This document shows, piece after piece, positions 47,079 through 55,607 of a DNA stretch of 64,000 bases (the stretch's first letter is position 1; every line of letters starts with the position of its first letter). The notes under the pieces are model-generated. The model did no database searches and had not been told where the DNA came from. It worked only from the letters and a program-made list of their open reading frames with translations. The stretch comes from Luteolibacter yonseiensis (GTDB taxonomy: Bacteria > Verrucomicrobiota > Verrucomicrobiia > Verrucomicrobiales > Akkermansiaceae), in the NCBI RefSeq assembly GCF_016595465.1, contig NZ_JAENIK010000004.1, positions 1 to 64,000 of the forward strand, given 5' to 3'. The position numbers and the translations under genes are program-made.

Positions 47079-47734
47079 TCAACGGAAAGCGCGGTTTCCC
47101 GTTCGCGGCGGCGGCGATGGAAAGCCGTGGTCCCGGCGGCTCCGAGAGCCAGCAGGGCGAGGCCGGAAGGCTCCGGAACCGCTCCAACCGCGATGGGAGC
47201 CCCCGTGTCCTCATATGCCCAACCCAGGAGTTTCACGTTACCTTCGGCATTTTCCACAGGCGGCAGCTCGATCCGGGCCCAACCGTAAACGGGAGCACCG
47301 CCGTTCACATCCGCAGAGGTGAAACGGAAGGCGACATAATTGTCGGCCCCTTCCTGGGCGTTGTTGTAATAATCACCATCGAGGAAATTCGCCTGCGTGA
47401 AAGGGGACGAGACGAACCCGGATCCGTCGACCGTAGCGCCACCGTTGCGGAAAAAGCCGAACAAGGAGGATTCCCCGAACACGAGGTTGCCGATACCGGT
47501 GATGTAACCCAGCGCACCCGACGAAAACTGGGAGCCGATCTCAAGTCCCACGGTGAATCCTCCGGGTGGCGTGATGTCGCCGGTGGACGTCACACCGGTG
47601 GATGAAGTGTAGACAACCGCCCCGTGGGCCTGCCCCGAAAAGGCGGCCGCGGCCAGGGCGAATCCGGCCGTCTTTTCATAAAATGAAAAATCGCCGCGCG
47701 AGGCGGATTTTTTAAAAGCGGAATAGAGGCTCAT
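47075..47734 (-). CDS. PEP-CTERM sorting domain protein
   Basis: 219 residues: an N-terminal export segment (TAGFALAAAAFSGQAHG), a beta-rich body with VAFRFTSADVNGGAPVYGWARIEL, as in many PEP-CTERM proteins, and the sorting signal AVPEPSG, a helix (LALLALGAAGTTAF) and HRRRRER. It is translationally coupled to the large fusion protein downstream. A promoter -10 ends ten bases before the ATG. Confidence 0.85.
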   Translation of the reverse strand: MSLYSAFKKSASRGDFSFYEKTAGFALAAAAFSGQAHGAVVYTSSTGVTSTGDITPPGGFTVGLEIGSQFSSGALGYITGIGNLVFGESSLFGFFRNGGATVDGSGFVSSPFTQANFLDGDYYNNAQEGADNYVAFRFTSADVNGGAPVYGWARIELPPVENAEGNVKLLGWAYEDTGAPIAVGAVPEPSGLALLALGAAGTTAFHRRRRERETALSVE

Positions 47735-47744
47735 TTTCCGTGGA

Positions 47745-47772
47745 AGACTAACAATCAGACATCAGGGCGCAA
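47745..47772 (-). promoter_or_regulatory. Promoter of the PEP-CTERM gene at 47734
   Basis: Minus strand TTGCGC (47772-47767), 16-bp spacer, TAGTCT (47750-47745), then ten bases to the ATG. Confidence 0.6.
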
Positions 47773-47882
47773 GCATTTTGGCCGGGGCTGCGGCACGGTG
47801 ATGTCATCCCGTATGCGTGCCACGATCCAAATATGACCCGGACGACGGAAACAGCGTCCGCCGGGAAGAATCACATCAGGTT

Positions 47883-48506
47883 TTACAACTCCTCGATCGC
47901 CGCCATGATGCGTTTGGCGATGCGGTCGTAGTTTTCCTTGGCGTCACCCCGGGTGTCTTCCTCGGTCAGGCGGATGGGCTTGCCGACGGCGACGGTGATG
48001 CGCGCGAAGCGGATTTTTCCGGAGCCGCGCGGCAGGGCTTCACGAGCCCCCGAGATACGGACGGGCTGGATGACCGCCCCGGATTTCACGGCGACGAGGC
48101 CGATGCCCGGAGCCGCCTTGCCGATGTTTCCGTCCAGCGTCCGCTCGCCTTCCGGGAAAACGAGCACGCGCTCGCCTTCCTTCAGCTTGCGGATGATGGT
48201 CTTGAGGCTGCCCATGTCCGGCCGGTCCTGATCGACGGGGATGGCGTTCCACCTCGGGTAGAGCCATGCGCCCATGCCGGTGAAAAGCGTCTTGCGGGCG
48301 AGATAGGTCATCTCGGTCTTGTAGAGATTTCCGATCAACGGCGGGTCGAGAAAGCTCTGGTGGTTCGAGGCGACCAGTACCGGGCCTTCTGAAATGAGAT
48401 TTTCCTCCCCGGTGACTCTCATCCCGAAAAGGGTGCGGAAGGCCGCGCCGAAGGACATCCAGCCCAGCCAGTAGATCCAGCGCATCATGGGAGGTTTCGG
48501 ATTCAC
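47883..48506 (-). CDS. plsC: 1-acylglycerol-3-phosphate acyltransferase
   Basis: 207 residues. The catalytic H-x4-D is His49 to Asp54 in NHQSFLDP, followed by the substrate block VFPEGERTLDG. It adds the second acyl chain in phosphatidic acid synthesis. The ATG overlaps the cmk stop (ATGA), a pairing of cmk and plsC seen in several bacteria. Confidence 0.92.
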   Translation of the reverse strand: MNPKPPMMRWIYWLGWMSFGAAFRTLFGMRVTGEENLISEGPVLVASNHQSFLDPPLIGNLYKTEMTYLARKTLFTGMGAWLYPRWNAIPVDQDRPDMGSLKTIIRKLKEGERVLVFPEGERTLDGNIGKAAPGIGLVAVKSGAVIQPVRISGAREALPRGSGKIRFARITVAVGKPIRLTEEDTRGDAKENYDRIAKRIMAAIEEL

Positions 48507-49177
48507 GACTCGGCGAGTGGGAGACCTTGCTGCTTGAGAATCTCGATGGCGGCGTCCACACCGCTTTCAATCGTGTGATGCGAGGTGTCCAGCACGACGG
48601 CCCCTTCGGCGACGACAAGCGGCGCGTGCTTGCGCTCGCTGTCGGCGGCGTCGCGCTTGGCGACGGAATCCACCTCCCCGACATGACTGCGGCGGGCGGA
48701 GCGCACGGCTTCGTCGGCATCCACGTAGATCTTGAAGGGGGTGTCGGGAAAAACCACGGACCCGATGTCCCGGCCTTCCATGATGACGCTGGTGTGGTCG
48801 AGGTAGTTCCGCTGGAGATCCACCAGCAGTGTCCGCACCTCCGGAATGGCGGAAATGGCTGACACGTTCGAATTGATGGCTTCCGCGCGCAGTTCATCCC
48901 CGGGATCCACACCGTCGATGGTGATGGTGGAGGTCATGCCGGTCTCGCCGCAGTGGATGGAGATGCGGTCGAGCATCGCGACGACCGCGGCGGAGTCCGC
49001 CGGATCGATGTTTTCCTGAAGCGCCTTCCACGTGACGGCGCGATACATCGCGCCGGAGTTGACCATCACCAGGCCGAGACGCTGGGCGAGCCTGCGTGCG
49101 AGGGTGCTCTTTCCTGAAGCGGCTGGCCCATCGATGGCGATGGCGAAACGGGGGGTGTCGGCTGGATTCGAACTCAC
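48503..49177 (-). CDS. cmk: Cytidylate kinase
   Basis: 224 residues. The P-loop GPAASGKST (17-25) is followed by VNSGAMYRAVTW and the NMP-binding MEGRDIGSVVFPD, then DADEAVRSARR. It phosphorylates CMP and dCMP. It overlaps aroA upstream and plsC downstream by four bases each, in the order aroA-cmk-plsC. Confidence 0.95.
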   Translation of the reverse strand: MSSNPADTPRFAIAIDGPAASGKSTLARRLAQRLGLVMVNSGAMYRAVTWKALQENIDPADSAAVVAMLDRISIHCGETGMTSTITIDGVDPGDELRAEAINSNVSAISAIPEVRTLLVDLQRNYLDHTSVIMEGRDIGSVVFPDTPFKIYVDADEAVRSARRSHVGEVDSVAKRDAADSERKHAPLVVAEGAVVLDTSHHTIESGVDAAIEILKQQGLPLAES

Positions 49178-50526
49178 GCGGTGGCTTGGGTTGGCAGGCT
49201 GAAATCTGAGGCTTGAGACCGCTCGTGGCGGATCGCGTCAAGGTGATGGGAGAATCCCGGATAGGATGTGTTCACGCACTCGGTGTTGCGGATGACCGTC
49301 TCGCCCGAGGCGAAAAGCCCGGCGATGGCGAAGGCCATGGCGATGCGGTGGTCGCCGCAACTGTCGATGGTGGCAGCGTGGAGAGGACGCCCGCCGGTGA
49401 TTTCCATCCCGTCTTCGAACTCGTCCACCTCGGCACCCATCGCGCGGAGACCGTTGACCACGGTGGTGATGCGGTCGGTTTCCTTGACACGGAGCTCCTT
49501 GGCATTGCGGATGATGGTCCTGCCCCTGGCGAGCGCGGCGGCGACGGCGATGACCGGGATCTCATCGATGAGATTCGGGATTTCATCGATGAAAAGCGTG
49601 GTGCCGGTGAGCTCCGCACCGTGGATCTCGATGTTCCCGATCGGTTCGCCCTCGCTGCTGTGGACAATCTCGGTCATGTGCGCGCCCATGCGGCTGAGGA
49701 CCTTGAGAATGGCGGTGCGGGTGGGATTCAGCCCCACATCCTTGATGAGCAGGCGCGAGCCGGGCAACGCGGCGGCGGCCACGAGCCAGAAGGCGGCGCT
49801 GGAAATATCTCCGGGAACGGTGAAATCACAGGCCTCGGGGATTTGTCCGCCAAAAATGGAAATGGCATTGCCCTCGCGCCGGGTGCTCACGCGGAAGTCG
49901 GCGAGCATGCGTTCCGTGTGGTCGCGGGTTTCCGCCGGCTGGATGACCGTGGTTTTCCCTTCGGCGAACATCCCTGCGAGCAGCACCGCGCTTTTCACCT
50001 GCGCGCTGGCCATCGGCATTTCGTAGGTGATGGGCGTGAGTTTGGCGGGATGGATGTAGAGCGGGGCACAGCCGGGTTTTTCGCCCCGGGTCTCGATGTT
50101 GGCCCCCATTTGCCCGAGCGGCACCGTGATGCGGCCCATCGGGCGGGACGAAAGCGAGGCGTCGCCGAAGAGCTCGGTCGGAAAATCCTGTCCGGCGAGG
50201 AGGCCGGCGAGCAGGCGCATGCCGGTGCCCGCGTTCCCGCAGTCGATCGGCGCGGCCGGCTGGCTCAGCTTCATCGACTGGCCATGGATGCGCAGGTTCA
50301 CCGGGCCGTAGCCGGGCAGCGTGTCGAGCACCTCGTGGGGTGCTCCGAGCGCCTTCATGGCGTTGAGGGTGTTCACACAATCCTCGCTCGGGAGGAAGTT
50401 ACGGACGGTGCAGACGCCGTTGGACAGGCCGCCGAGGATGGCGGCGCGGTGGGACATGCTCTTGTCACCGGGGACACTGAACTCCGCTTGGAGTTTTGAA
50501 ATGGCTTTGACTCGAAATTCCGACAT
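49174..50526 (-). CDS. aroA: 3-phosphoshikimate 1-carboxyvinyltransferase (EPSP synthase)
   Basis: 450 residues. The N-terminal signature PGDKSMSHRAAILGGLSNG, the PEP-binding GNAGTGMRLLAGLLAG and the C-terminal RVKETDRITTVVNGLRAMGA are all present. It catalyses the sixth step of chorismate synthesis. The start is the internal ATG 50526 (MSEFRVKAISKLQAEF), 21 bases after the tyrA stop; a longer frame adds unrelated sequence. Confidence 0.95.
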   Translation of the reverse strand: MSEFRVKAISKLQAEFSVPGDKSMSHRAAILGGLSNGVCTVRNFLPSEDCVNTLNAMKALGAPHEVLDTLPGYGPVNLRIHGQSMKLSQPAAPIDCGNAGTGMRLLAGLLAGQDFPTELFGDASLSSRPMGRITVPLGQMGANIETRGEKPGCAPLYIHPAKLTPITYEMPMASAQVKSAVLLAGMFAEGKTTVIQPAETRDHTERMLADFRVSTRREGNAISIFGGQIPEACDFTVPGDISSAAFWLVAAAALPGSRLLIKDVGLNPTRTAILKVLSRMGAHMTEIVHSSEGEPIGNIEIHGAELTGTTLFIDEIPNLIDEIPVIAVAAALARGRTIIRNAKELRVKETDRITTVVNGLRAMGAEVDEFEDGMEITGGRPLHAATIDSCGDHRIAMAFAIAGLFASGETVIRNTECVNTSYPGFSHHLDAIRHERSQASDFSLPTQATA

Positions 50527-50546
50527 GAGAAAGGACAGAAATTGGC

Positions 50547-51410
50547 TTATGATTGAGGGTTCAGCGGTTCGCGCCGCTGCTTGGCGGTGACGAGCCACTG
50601 CCGCGCTTGTTCTTGGTTGGCGTTCTCCAGACTGGCAAGGATTTCGCGCAGGTCATCGATGCTTTCGCGCAGCAGTCCGGTGAGGGCCTCGCGGTTTTCG
50701 ATGACAATTTCCGCCCACATCGTCGGATTTCCTCCGGCGACGCGGGTGGTGTCGCGCAATCCGCCGCCGCCGAACTTTCCTTCGGACGGGTCTTTCAGAC
50801 AAACCCGCGCCGCACTGGCGGCGTAGATGTGCGGCAGGTGGCTGATGCGGGCGACCAGTTCGTCATGGATCGCCGCGCTCATCCATGAGGTTCGGCAGCC
50901 GATGGCTTTCCAGAACCGCTCCAGGGCGGTGGCTTGGTCGGCAGGTGCGCCGTTGTCATTGGTCAGCAGGCACGCGGCGTTTTGGAACAAGGTGGCGGTG
51001 ACGGCGGAAAGACCGTTCCGCTCGGAGCCGGCCATCGGGTGGCTTCCGATGAAACGGATGCCCCGTTCCTTGAGAAGAGGAGAGATCTTCCGGTGCGGCA
51101 CACGTTTCACACTGCCCACATCGGTGACGAGGCAGTTGTCAGGAAGACCGGCGGCCAGGGCATCGGAAACCAGCGCGGCCATGGCCCCCACCGGCACACA
51201 GAGGATGACGAGGCTCGCGTCTTGGACAGCCTCGGCGAGGTCGCTGGTGACATTGGCAATCCCCAACCGCGAGGCGGCGTCGGCGGTCTCCTGCTTGCGC
51301 GCCCACAGCCGGACGTGTGGCGGATTTTCCATGGCGGTGAGTGCGAGCGCGAGCGAACCGCCGAGCAGTCCGCCGCCGAGAATGGTGATGTTTGGAAAAT
51401 CCGTCTTCAT
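50547..51410 (-). CDS. tyrA: Prephenate dehydrogenase
   Basis: 287 residues. The NAD(P)-binding GGGLLGGSLALAL at the N-terminus and the family block IRFIGSHPMAGSERNGLSA are followed by HLPHIYAASAA. It makes the tyrosine precursor 4-hydroxyphenylpyruvate. It is directly upstream of aroA, forming tyrA-aroA-cmk-plsC. Confidence 0.92.
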   Translation of the reverse strand: MKTDFPNITILGGGLLGGSLALALTAMENPPHVRLWARKQETADAASRLGIANVTSDLAEAVQDASLVILCVPVGAMAALVSDALAAGLPDNCLVTDVGSVKRVPHRKISPLLKERGIRFIGSHPMAGSERNGLSAVTATLFQNAACLLTNDNGAPADQATALERFWKAIGCRTSWMSAAIHDELVARISHLPHIYAASAARVCLKDPSEGKFGGGGLRDTTRVAGGNPTMWAEIVIENREALTGLLRESIDDLREILASLENANQEQARQWLVTAKQRREPLNPQS

Positions 51411-51450
51411 GGGAAAAGAAAAGACCGGGTCCTTTGCGCCGGACCCGGTC
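51411..51450 (-). terminator. Rho-independent terminator after the lipoprotein gene
   Basis: Minus strand GACCGGGTCC / GGACCCGGTC with an eight-base loop, followed by TTTTCTTTTC. It separates the lipoprotein gene from the tyrA operon. Confidence 0.9.
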
Positions 51451-51488
51451 GGTTTGCTTGCCAGAATGGCTACCGGGGAATGCGGGGC

Positions 51489-51926
51489 TTATGGTACGCG
51501 GAAGTGCTTCTTCGCGGATTCCGGGTAGGTTGGATCCGCAACGAGCGTGCCGGGAGCATAACCACGAACATCGATGAGCTTGTTGTTGAAGGGGCTGAAA
51601 ACGTAGCCGTCCTTGCCCGGAACCTTGTTCGCCACCGGAATGTCCGGCTTCTTCTCCTCCACCGGCGGCTTGGGTGCCTCGGTCGGCGGCACGCTGGTGT
51701 CCGGAGCGACGGTTGTCTCCTTCAGCTCTTCTTTCTTCGCAGCTTCCTCCTTCTTTTTCAATTCGTCACGCTGCGCCTGGAGCTTCTGCTGTTCGACGCT
51801 GGTGACGGACGCATTCTCGGGTTTCTTCTGAACGCGCCTCCGGTCCCGGCTCTCGTCATAAGGATAACAAGCGGCCAACGAGACGCAGAGCAGTGCGGCA
51901 AGTGCGGTGGTGAGACGGAAGTTCAT
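51489..51926 (-). CDS. Putative lipoprotein
   Basis: 145 residues with a lipoprotein signal peptide ending in the lipobox SLAAC (Cys20). The mature part starts with charged sequence, includes a Lys/Glu-rich coiled-coil-like stretch (QQKLQAQRDELKKKEEAAKKEE) and a Pro-rich linker, then a small C-terminal domain (DGYVFSPFNNKLIDVRGYAPGTLVADPTY) that recurs in this phylum as a short secreted module. The function is unknown. A strong terminator follows. Confidence 0.83.
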   Translation of the reverse strand: MNFRLTTALAALLCVSLAACYPYDESRDRRRVQKKPENASVTSVEQQKLQAQRDELKKKEEAAKKEELKETTVAPDTSVPPTEAPKPPVEEKKPDIPVANKVPGKDGYVFSPFNNKLIDVRGYAPGTLVADPTYPESAKKHFRVP

Positions 51927-52115
51927 GACGGTAGGAGAATTGATAAAGTTGGGAAAAACCAGCAGGCATCCATATCAAGCGGTTGTCCGGGATCATGATC
52001 GACCCACGCGGCACGTCAAGCAAGGTCATCTTCCAATCCCGCGGATTTTGAAGGAAAATTCACCCACCCGCAGGCTTGTCGCGGGGCCGCCCGGCGGTTG
52101 AAACTCCGCCACGCC

Positions 52116-52331
52116 ATGCCGGACGCCACCATCCATACCGCCGCCACGATCCTGGAGAACCTCAACCCGGTGCTCTACCGCGTGCGGGCACAGAATGGAA
52201 AATTGATCCTCGCCCATCTCTCGAAGCCCCTCACCGAGGAAAAGGCGAGTTTCCCGCCGGACACCCGGGTCGTCATCGAGCTGACCCCCTTCGACTTCGA
52301 CCAGGCGCGGATCATCGGCCTGGCCGGGTGA
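52116..52331 (+). CDS. infA: IF-1-like translation initiation factor paralogue
   Basis: 71 residues of the S1/IF-1 fold: ATILENLNPVLYRVRAQNGKLILAHLSKPL aligns with the IF-1 block GTVLE-x-LPN-x-x-FRV-x-L-x-NG-x-x-x-x-AHISGK, and TRVVIELTPFDFDQARII with VELTPYDLSKGRI. Conserved residues around the GKM(R) stretch differ (SKPLTEEKASFPP), so it may be a diverged second copy. ATG 52116 gives the family N-terminus; 52098 is an alternative. It is convergent with ftsW. Confidence 0.75.
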   Translation: MPDATIHTAATILENLNPVLYRVRAQNGKLILAHLSKPLTEEKASFPPDTRVVIELTPFDFDQARIIGLAG

Positions 52332-52340
52332 TGCCCCTTT

Positions 52341-53489
52341 TCAAAGTTTCACGGCCAACCGCGTCTGCTTGGTCAGCGGGTATTCCACCGGAACACGCAC
52401 TTGGGAACGGCGGTGGATCCCCACCAGCATCCCCACCGCGGCGAGGCTGAAGACGAGATTCGTGCCGCCGTAGCTGACGAAGGGCAGCGGCAGGCCGTCG
52501 TTCGGCAGCAGCGCGGTGGTCACGGCGATGTTCTGGATCGCGGGAATCACGATCAGACACGTGAGCCCGAGCGCGACACAACGGCTGAAAATCGTGTTCG
52601 CCTGCAGCGCGATGCCGCAGCCACCCACGCCGATGAGCACATAGCACAGCACCACGCCCAGCGTGAAAGGCAGGCCGAGCTCCTCGCCGATGACAGGGAA
52701 GATGAAGTCGATGTGGGCGAAGGTGAGCGTGCCGAATTTTTCCACTCCGTTGCCAAGGCCCACGCCCCAGGGACCGCCGTTGCCGAGAGCCAGCAGCGCG
52801 CGCCACTGCTGCATGCCCTGGCTCAGCTTGTGTTCTTCCAGATTCATCCATGCCTCGATCCGCCCCCAGCGGTTCGCGTTGTTCATCAGGTAGAACATTA
52901 CCGCGCCCCCCGCCGTGAGGGCCGTCGGCACCAGATAGATCAGCCGCGTGCCGACACAGAACAATACCGCGGCGACCGCGAGGGACAGGGAAAGCGCGGA
53001 ACCCACGTCCGTTTCCACCAGGATCAGCAACGTCGGAATACCCACAATGATCCCCGGTATCACAAAACCCCGCCAGAAGGTGTGCACCTCCGTCTGCCAG
53101 CGTGCGAACCACGTCGCCAGGCAGATGAGGGTCACCAGCTTCGCCGGTTCCGACGGCTGGAACTGGCCGACCAGGGGAATGACGATCCAACGCTTCGATC
53201 CCAGGATGTCGCCGGTTCCCACTCCGGGGACGAAGCACAGGATCAACATGAGACAGATGACACCATACATGTATGGTGCGAGTTTCCTCAGGTTCTCCAC
53301 GGGGAACCACGCTGCGAACATGGCGGCGACGAGGCCCAGCCCCACCATCTGTGACTGGCGGATCAGGAAATGATAGGATCCCTTGAATTGTCCCGTCGCC
53401 CACATCCCGGTGCTCATGAGCATGACCAGCCCCAGCCCCGTCAGGATGATGACGGCGGCGTAGAGGAGGATCGAGCAATAACGGGACAT
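52341..53489 (-). CDS. ftsW: Peptidoglycan glycosyltransferase FtsW
   Basis: 382 residues with about ten membrane helices. SEDS-family motifs include GSKRWIVIPLVGQFQPSEPAKLV, NRWGRIEAWM, GQGMQQWRALLALGNGG-like LSQGMQQWRALLALG and the C-terminal LPFVSYGGTNLV. It is the septal glycosyltransferase partner of FtsI. It is last in the dcw cluster, with no murG or murC after it. Confidence 0.92.
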   Translation of the reverse strand: MSRYCSILLYAAVIILTGLGLVMLMSTGMWATGQFKGSYHFLIRQSQMVGLGLVAAMFAAWFPVENLRKLAPYMYGVICLMLILCFVPGVGTGDILGSKRWIVIPLVGQFQPSEPAKLVTLICLATWFARWQTEVHTFWRGFVIPGIIVGIPTLLILVETDVGSALSLSLAVAAVLFCVGTRLIYLVPTALTAGGAVMFYLMNNANRWGRIEAWMNLEEHKLSQGMQQWRALLALGNGGPWGVGLGNGVEKFGTLTFAHIDFIFPVIGEELGLPFTLGVVLCYVLIGVGGCGIALQANTIFSRCVALGLTCLIVIPAIQNIAVTTALLPNDGLPLPFVSYGGTNLVFSLAAVGMLVGIHRRSQVRVPVEYPLTKQTRLAVKL

Positions 53490-53501
53490 CCGTGGGATTT
53501 G

Positions 53502-54281
53502 TCAGTTTGGAATCACCAGGCTCATTCCGACTTTCATCTTGCGGGCGTCGCTGATGCCGTTCGCCTTCATGAGCTTGTCCTGCTTCACCTTGAAACGGTT
53601 CGCGATGCGCCAGACGCTGTCGCCGTTCTGCACGACGTAGGTTTTCCCTGACGCCGTCACCGGAGCGGCGGCGGATGCGGCGGCGGTCGCGCTCGCGACG
53701 TTCGGCTTCACTAGGCGGGCGCGCGGGGCGTCGTTCACATCCACCGCGGGCACCAGCCCTTCCGACTGAGGGACTGCCACCGGAGCGGGCGCCTGGGTCG
53801 CCGCGACTTCCGCCACGGGCGGAGCGACGGGACGCTTCGGCGGGATCAGCATGATCCGCCCGGGCACGATATCCATGTGTTTGTTGACCAGGCGGAGGTC
53901 TCCCTCATCCACACCCAGTCTGGATGCGATGCGGGTGTAGTTGTCACCTTGCGTGGGCACGTAGGACCTGTCTCCCGATGAAAGCCGGGGGAGATCCTCC
54001 TTCGGTGCGACCGGAGCGACGACCTCGGGTTTCTGGGCCTGGGCTTCCTCGGGAGCACGGCCGTCCAGGAATTTCTGATGCACGAAAATCAGCGCGATCG
54101 CGACGATGTGGATCAGGAAAATGATCGTCAGGGCGCGTGAGATTTTCGAACTGCTGTCCTCGCCTTCCATTTCCGCGGTGGCGGCGACGCGCTGCCGGCG
54201 GTTGCCTGTCACGGCACGGAGGCGTTTGAAAATCCCTTTCGGCGCGGGGCGGCGTTTGACGGGTAGGGTGTGGGGTTTCAT
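53502..54281 (-). CDS. Membrane-anchored LysM-domain protein
   Basis: 259 residues: a basic cytoplasmic N-terminus, a membrane helix (ALTIIFLIHIVAIALIFVHQKFL, about 50-72), then two LysM-type domains: one in the middle (YVPTQGDNYTRIASRLGVDEGDLRLVNK) and one at the C-terminus (TYVVQNGDSVWRIANRFKVKQDKLMKANGI, ending GMSLVIPN). It should bind peptidoglycan at the cell envelope. It sits between murD and ftsW, an unusual place for a LysM gene. ATG 54281 is the start; the longer frame overlaps murD. Confidence 0.87.
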   Translation of the reverse strand: MKPHTLPVKRRPAPKGIFKRLRAVTGNRRQRVAATAEMEGEDSSSKISRALTIIFLIHIVAIALIFVHQKFLDGRAPEEAQAQKPEVVAPVAPKEDLPRLSSGDRSYVPTQGDNYTRIASRLGVDEGDLRLVNKHMDIVPGRIMLIPPKRPVAPPVAEVAATQAPAPVAVPQSEGLVPAVDVNDAPRARLVKPNVASATAAASAAAPVTASGKTYVVQNGDSVWRIANRFKVKQDKLMKANGISDARKMKVGMSLVIPN

Positions 54282-54294
54282 GGCACGAATGAGT

Positions 54295-55605
54295 CTAACG
54301 AAGTTGGTGGACCAGGTCGCGGAAGGCGTTTCCACGTTGTTCATAGCCGGAGAACTGGTCGAAGGACGAGGTTCCGGGAGAAAGCAGGACGGTTGATCCC
54401 CGGGGGGCGAGGCTGCGGGCGACGGTCACGGCATCCGCGAGAGACGAGACTGACTCACAATTCACCGCGGTGGAAAACAAATCCGCGAGAGGGCGCGCGA
54501 TTTGTCCGAAGGTGACCACGCCGAGGGCTTTTTCCGCCAGGAGCGGCACCACCGGCGAGTAGTCGAGGCCTTTCTCCTTCCCTCCCGCGATGAGGATGAC
54601 GGGGCGCGTTTGCGAACGCAGCGCGCTTTCGAGCGCGTGCAGGTTCGTCGCTTTGGAATCATTCAGGTATTCCACTCCGTCGAGCGTGCGGATCAGTTCG
54701 CAACGGTGGGGAGGCGGCGCGTAGCCTTGCAGCGCCTCGCGCATCAGCAACTGGGAAATCCCGAGAGCCTGGCAGGCAGCCAGGGCGGCCATCGCGTTCT
54801 CCGCATTGTGAAGGCCCCGCAGGCTGGTATCGCGATCAAGGTCCAGCCAGGTCTCCCCGCCATGCCGGATGGTATGTCCTTCGGAATACCAGTCCGCCGA
54901 AGCATCGGTGGTGGAGAATGTCACCACCTTCGCCTTCAGATCAGGCAGCTCCTCACCCAGACGGATGACGGCGGTATCTTCGGACGTTTGGTTTTCGAAA
55001 ATTCTCAATTTCGCCGCACGGTAGGCCTCGACCGTCGGATAGCGGTCCATGTGGTCCGGCGCGAAATTCAGCCACACCGCGACGACGGGATGCAGCGTGG
55101 AAACCGTTTCCAACTGGAACGAACTCAGTTCCAGGGACACCGCATCAGGCGGAGTGTTTTGCAGCACCACCTCGGTGAAGGGGACGCCGTAGTTTCCGCA
55201 GGCGGCACCGCCGAGCGACGCGTGGGAGAGGATGCGCTCGATGAGTTCGGTCGTGGTTGTCTTACCATTCGTCCCGGTGATGCCCACGATTTTCCCATTG
55301 TAATATCGCGCGGCGAATTCCACCTCGCCGATCACCTCTCCCGTCTGCCGGGAGAATGCCGCGACATAGGATCCATAGGTGTCGATGCCCGGGCTGACGA
55401 CCAGCAGGTCCGAAACCAGTTCCGCCCCCTGCGCCTCCGAGGCGAGCGGATGGATCGCCACACCGGCGGGCATCCCGACAAACGCCTGCGCCCCGGCGCT
55501 GTCCCAAACCGAGACCTCCGCTCCTTCCCTCAAGGCAAGCGCCGCCGCCGCGCGGCCGCTGCGGCCCGCGCCAAGGATGGCGACATGTTTTCCGGTGAGT
55601 GTCAT
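54295..55605 (-). CDS. murD: UDP-N-acetylmuramoylalanine-D-glutamate ligase
   Basis: 436 residues. The ATP-binding GITGTNGKTTTTELI, the His/Asn block FAPDHMDRY and the DSKATNLHALESAL C-terminal signature identify MurD. It adds D-glutamate to UDP-MurNAc-L-Ala. It begins two bases after the mraY stop region in the cluster order mraY-murD. Confidence 0.95.
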   Translation of the reverse strand: MTLTGKHVAILGAGRSGRAAAALALREGAEVSVWDSAGAQAFVGMPAGVAIHPLASEAQGAELVSDLLVVSPGIDTYGSYVAAFSRQTGEVIGEVEFAARYYNGKIVGITGTNGKTTTTELIERILSHASLGGAACGNYGVPFTEVVLQNTPPDAVSLELSSFQLETVSTLHPVVAVWLNFAPDHMDRYPTVEAYRAAKLRIFENQTSEDTAVIRLGEELPDLKAKVVTFSTTDASADWYSEGHTIRHGGETWLDLDRDTSLRGLHNAENAMAALAACQALGISQLLMREALQGYAPPPHRCELIRTLDGVEYLNDSKATNLHALESALRSQTRPVILIAGGKEKGLDYSPVVPLLAEKALGVVTFGQIARPLADLFSTAVNCESVSSLADAVTVARSLAPRGSTVLLSPGTSSFDQFSGYEQRGNAFRDLVHQLR

Positions 55606-55607
55606 GA

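Noticed and set aside
49213-50499. A 428-codon frame on the plus strand
   Set aside because: Antisense to aroA, composition is His/Gly/Arg/Asp-rich as expected of a shadow.
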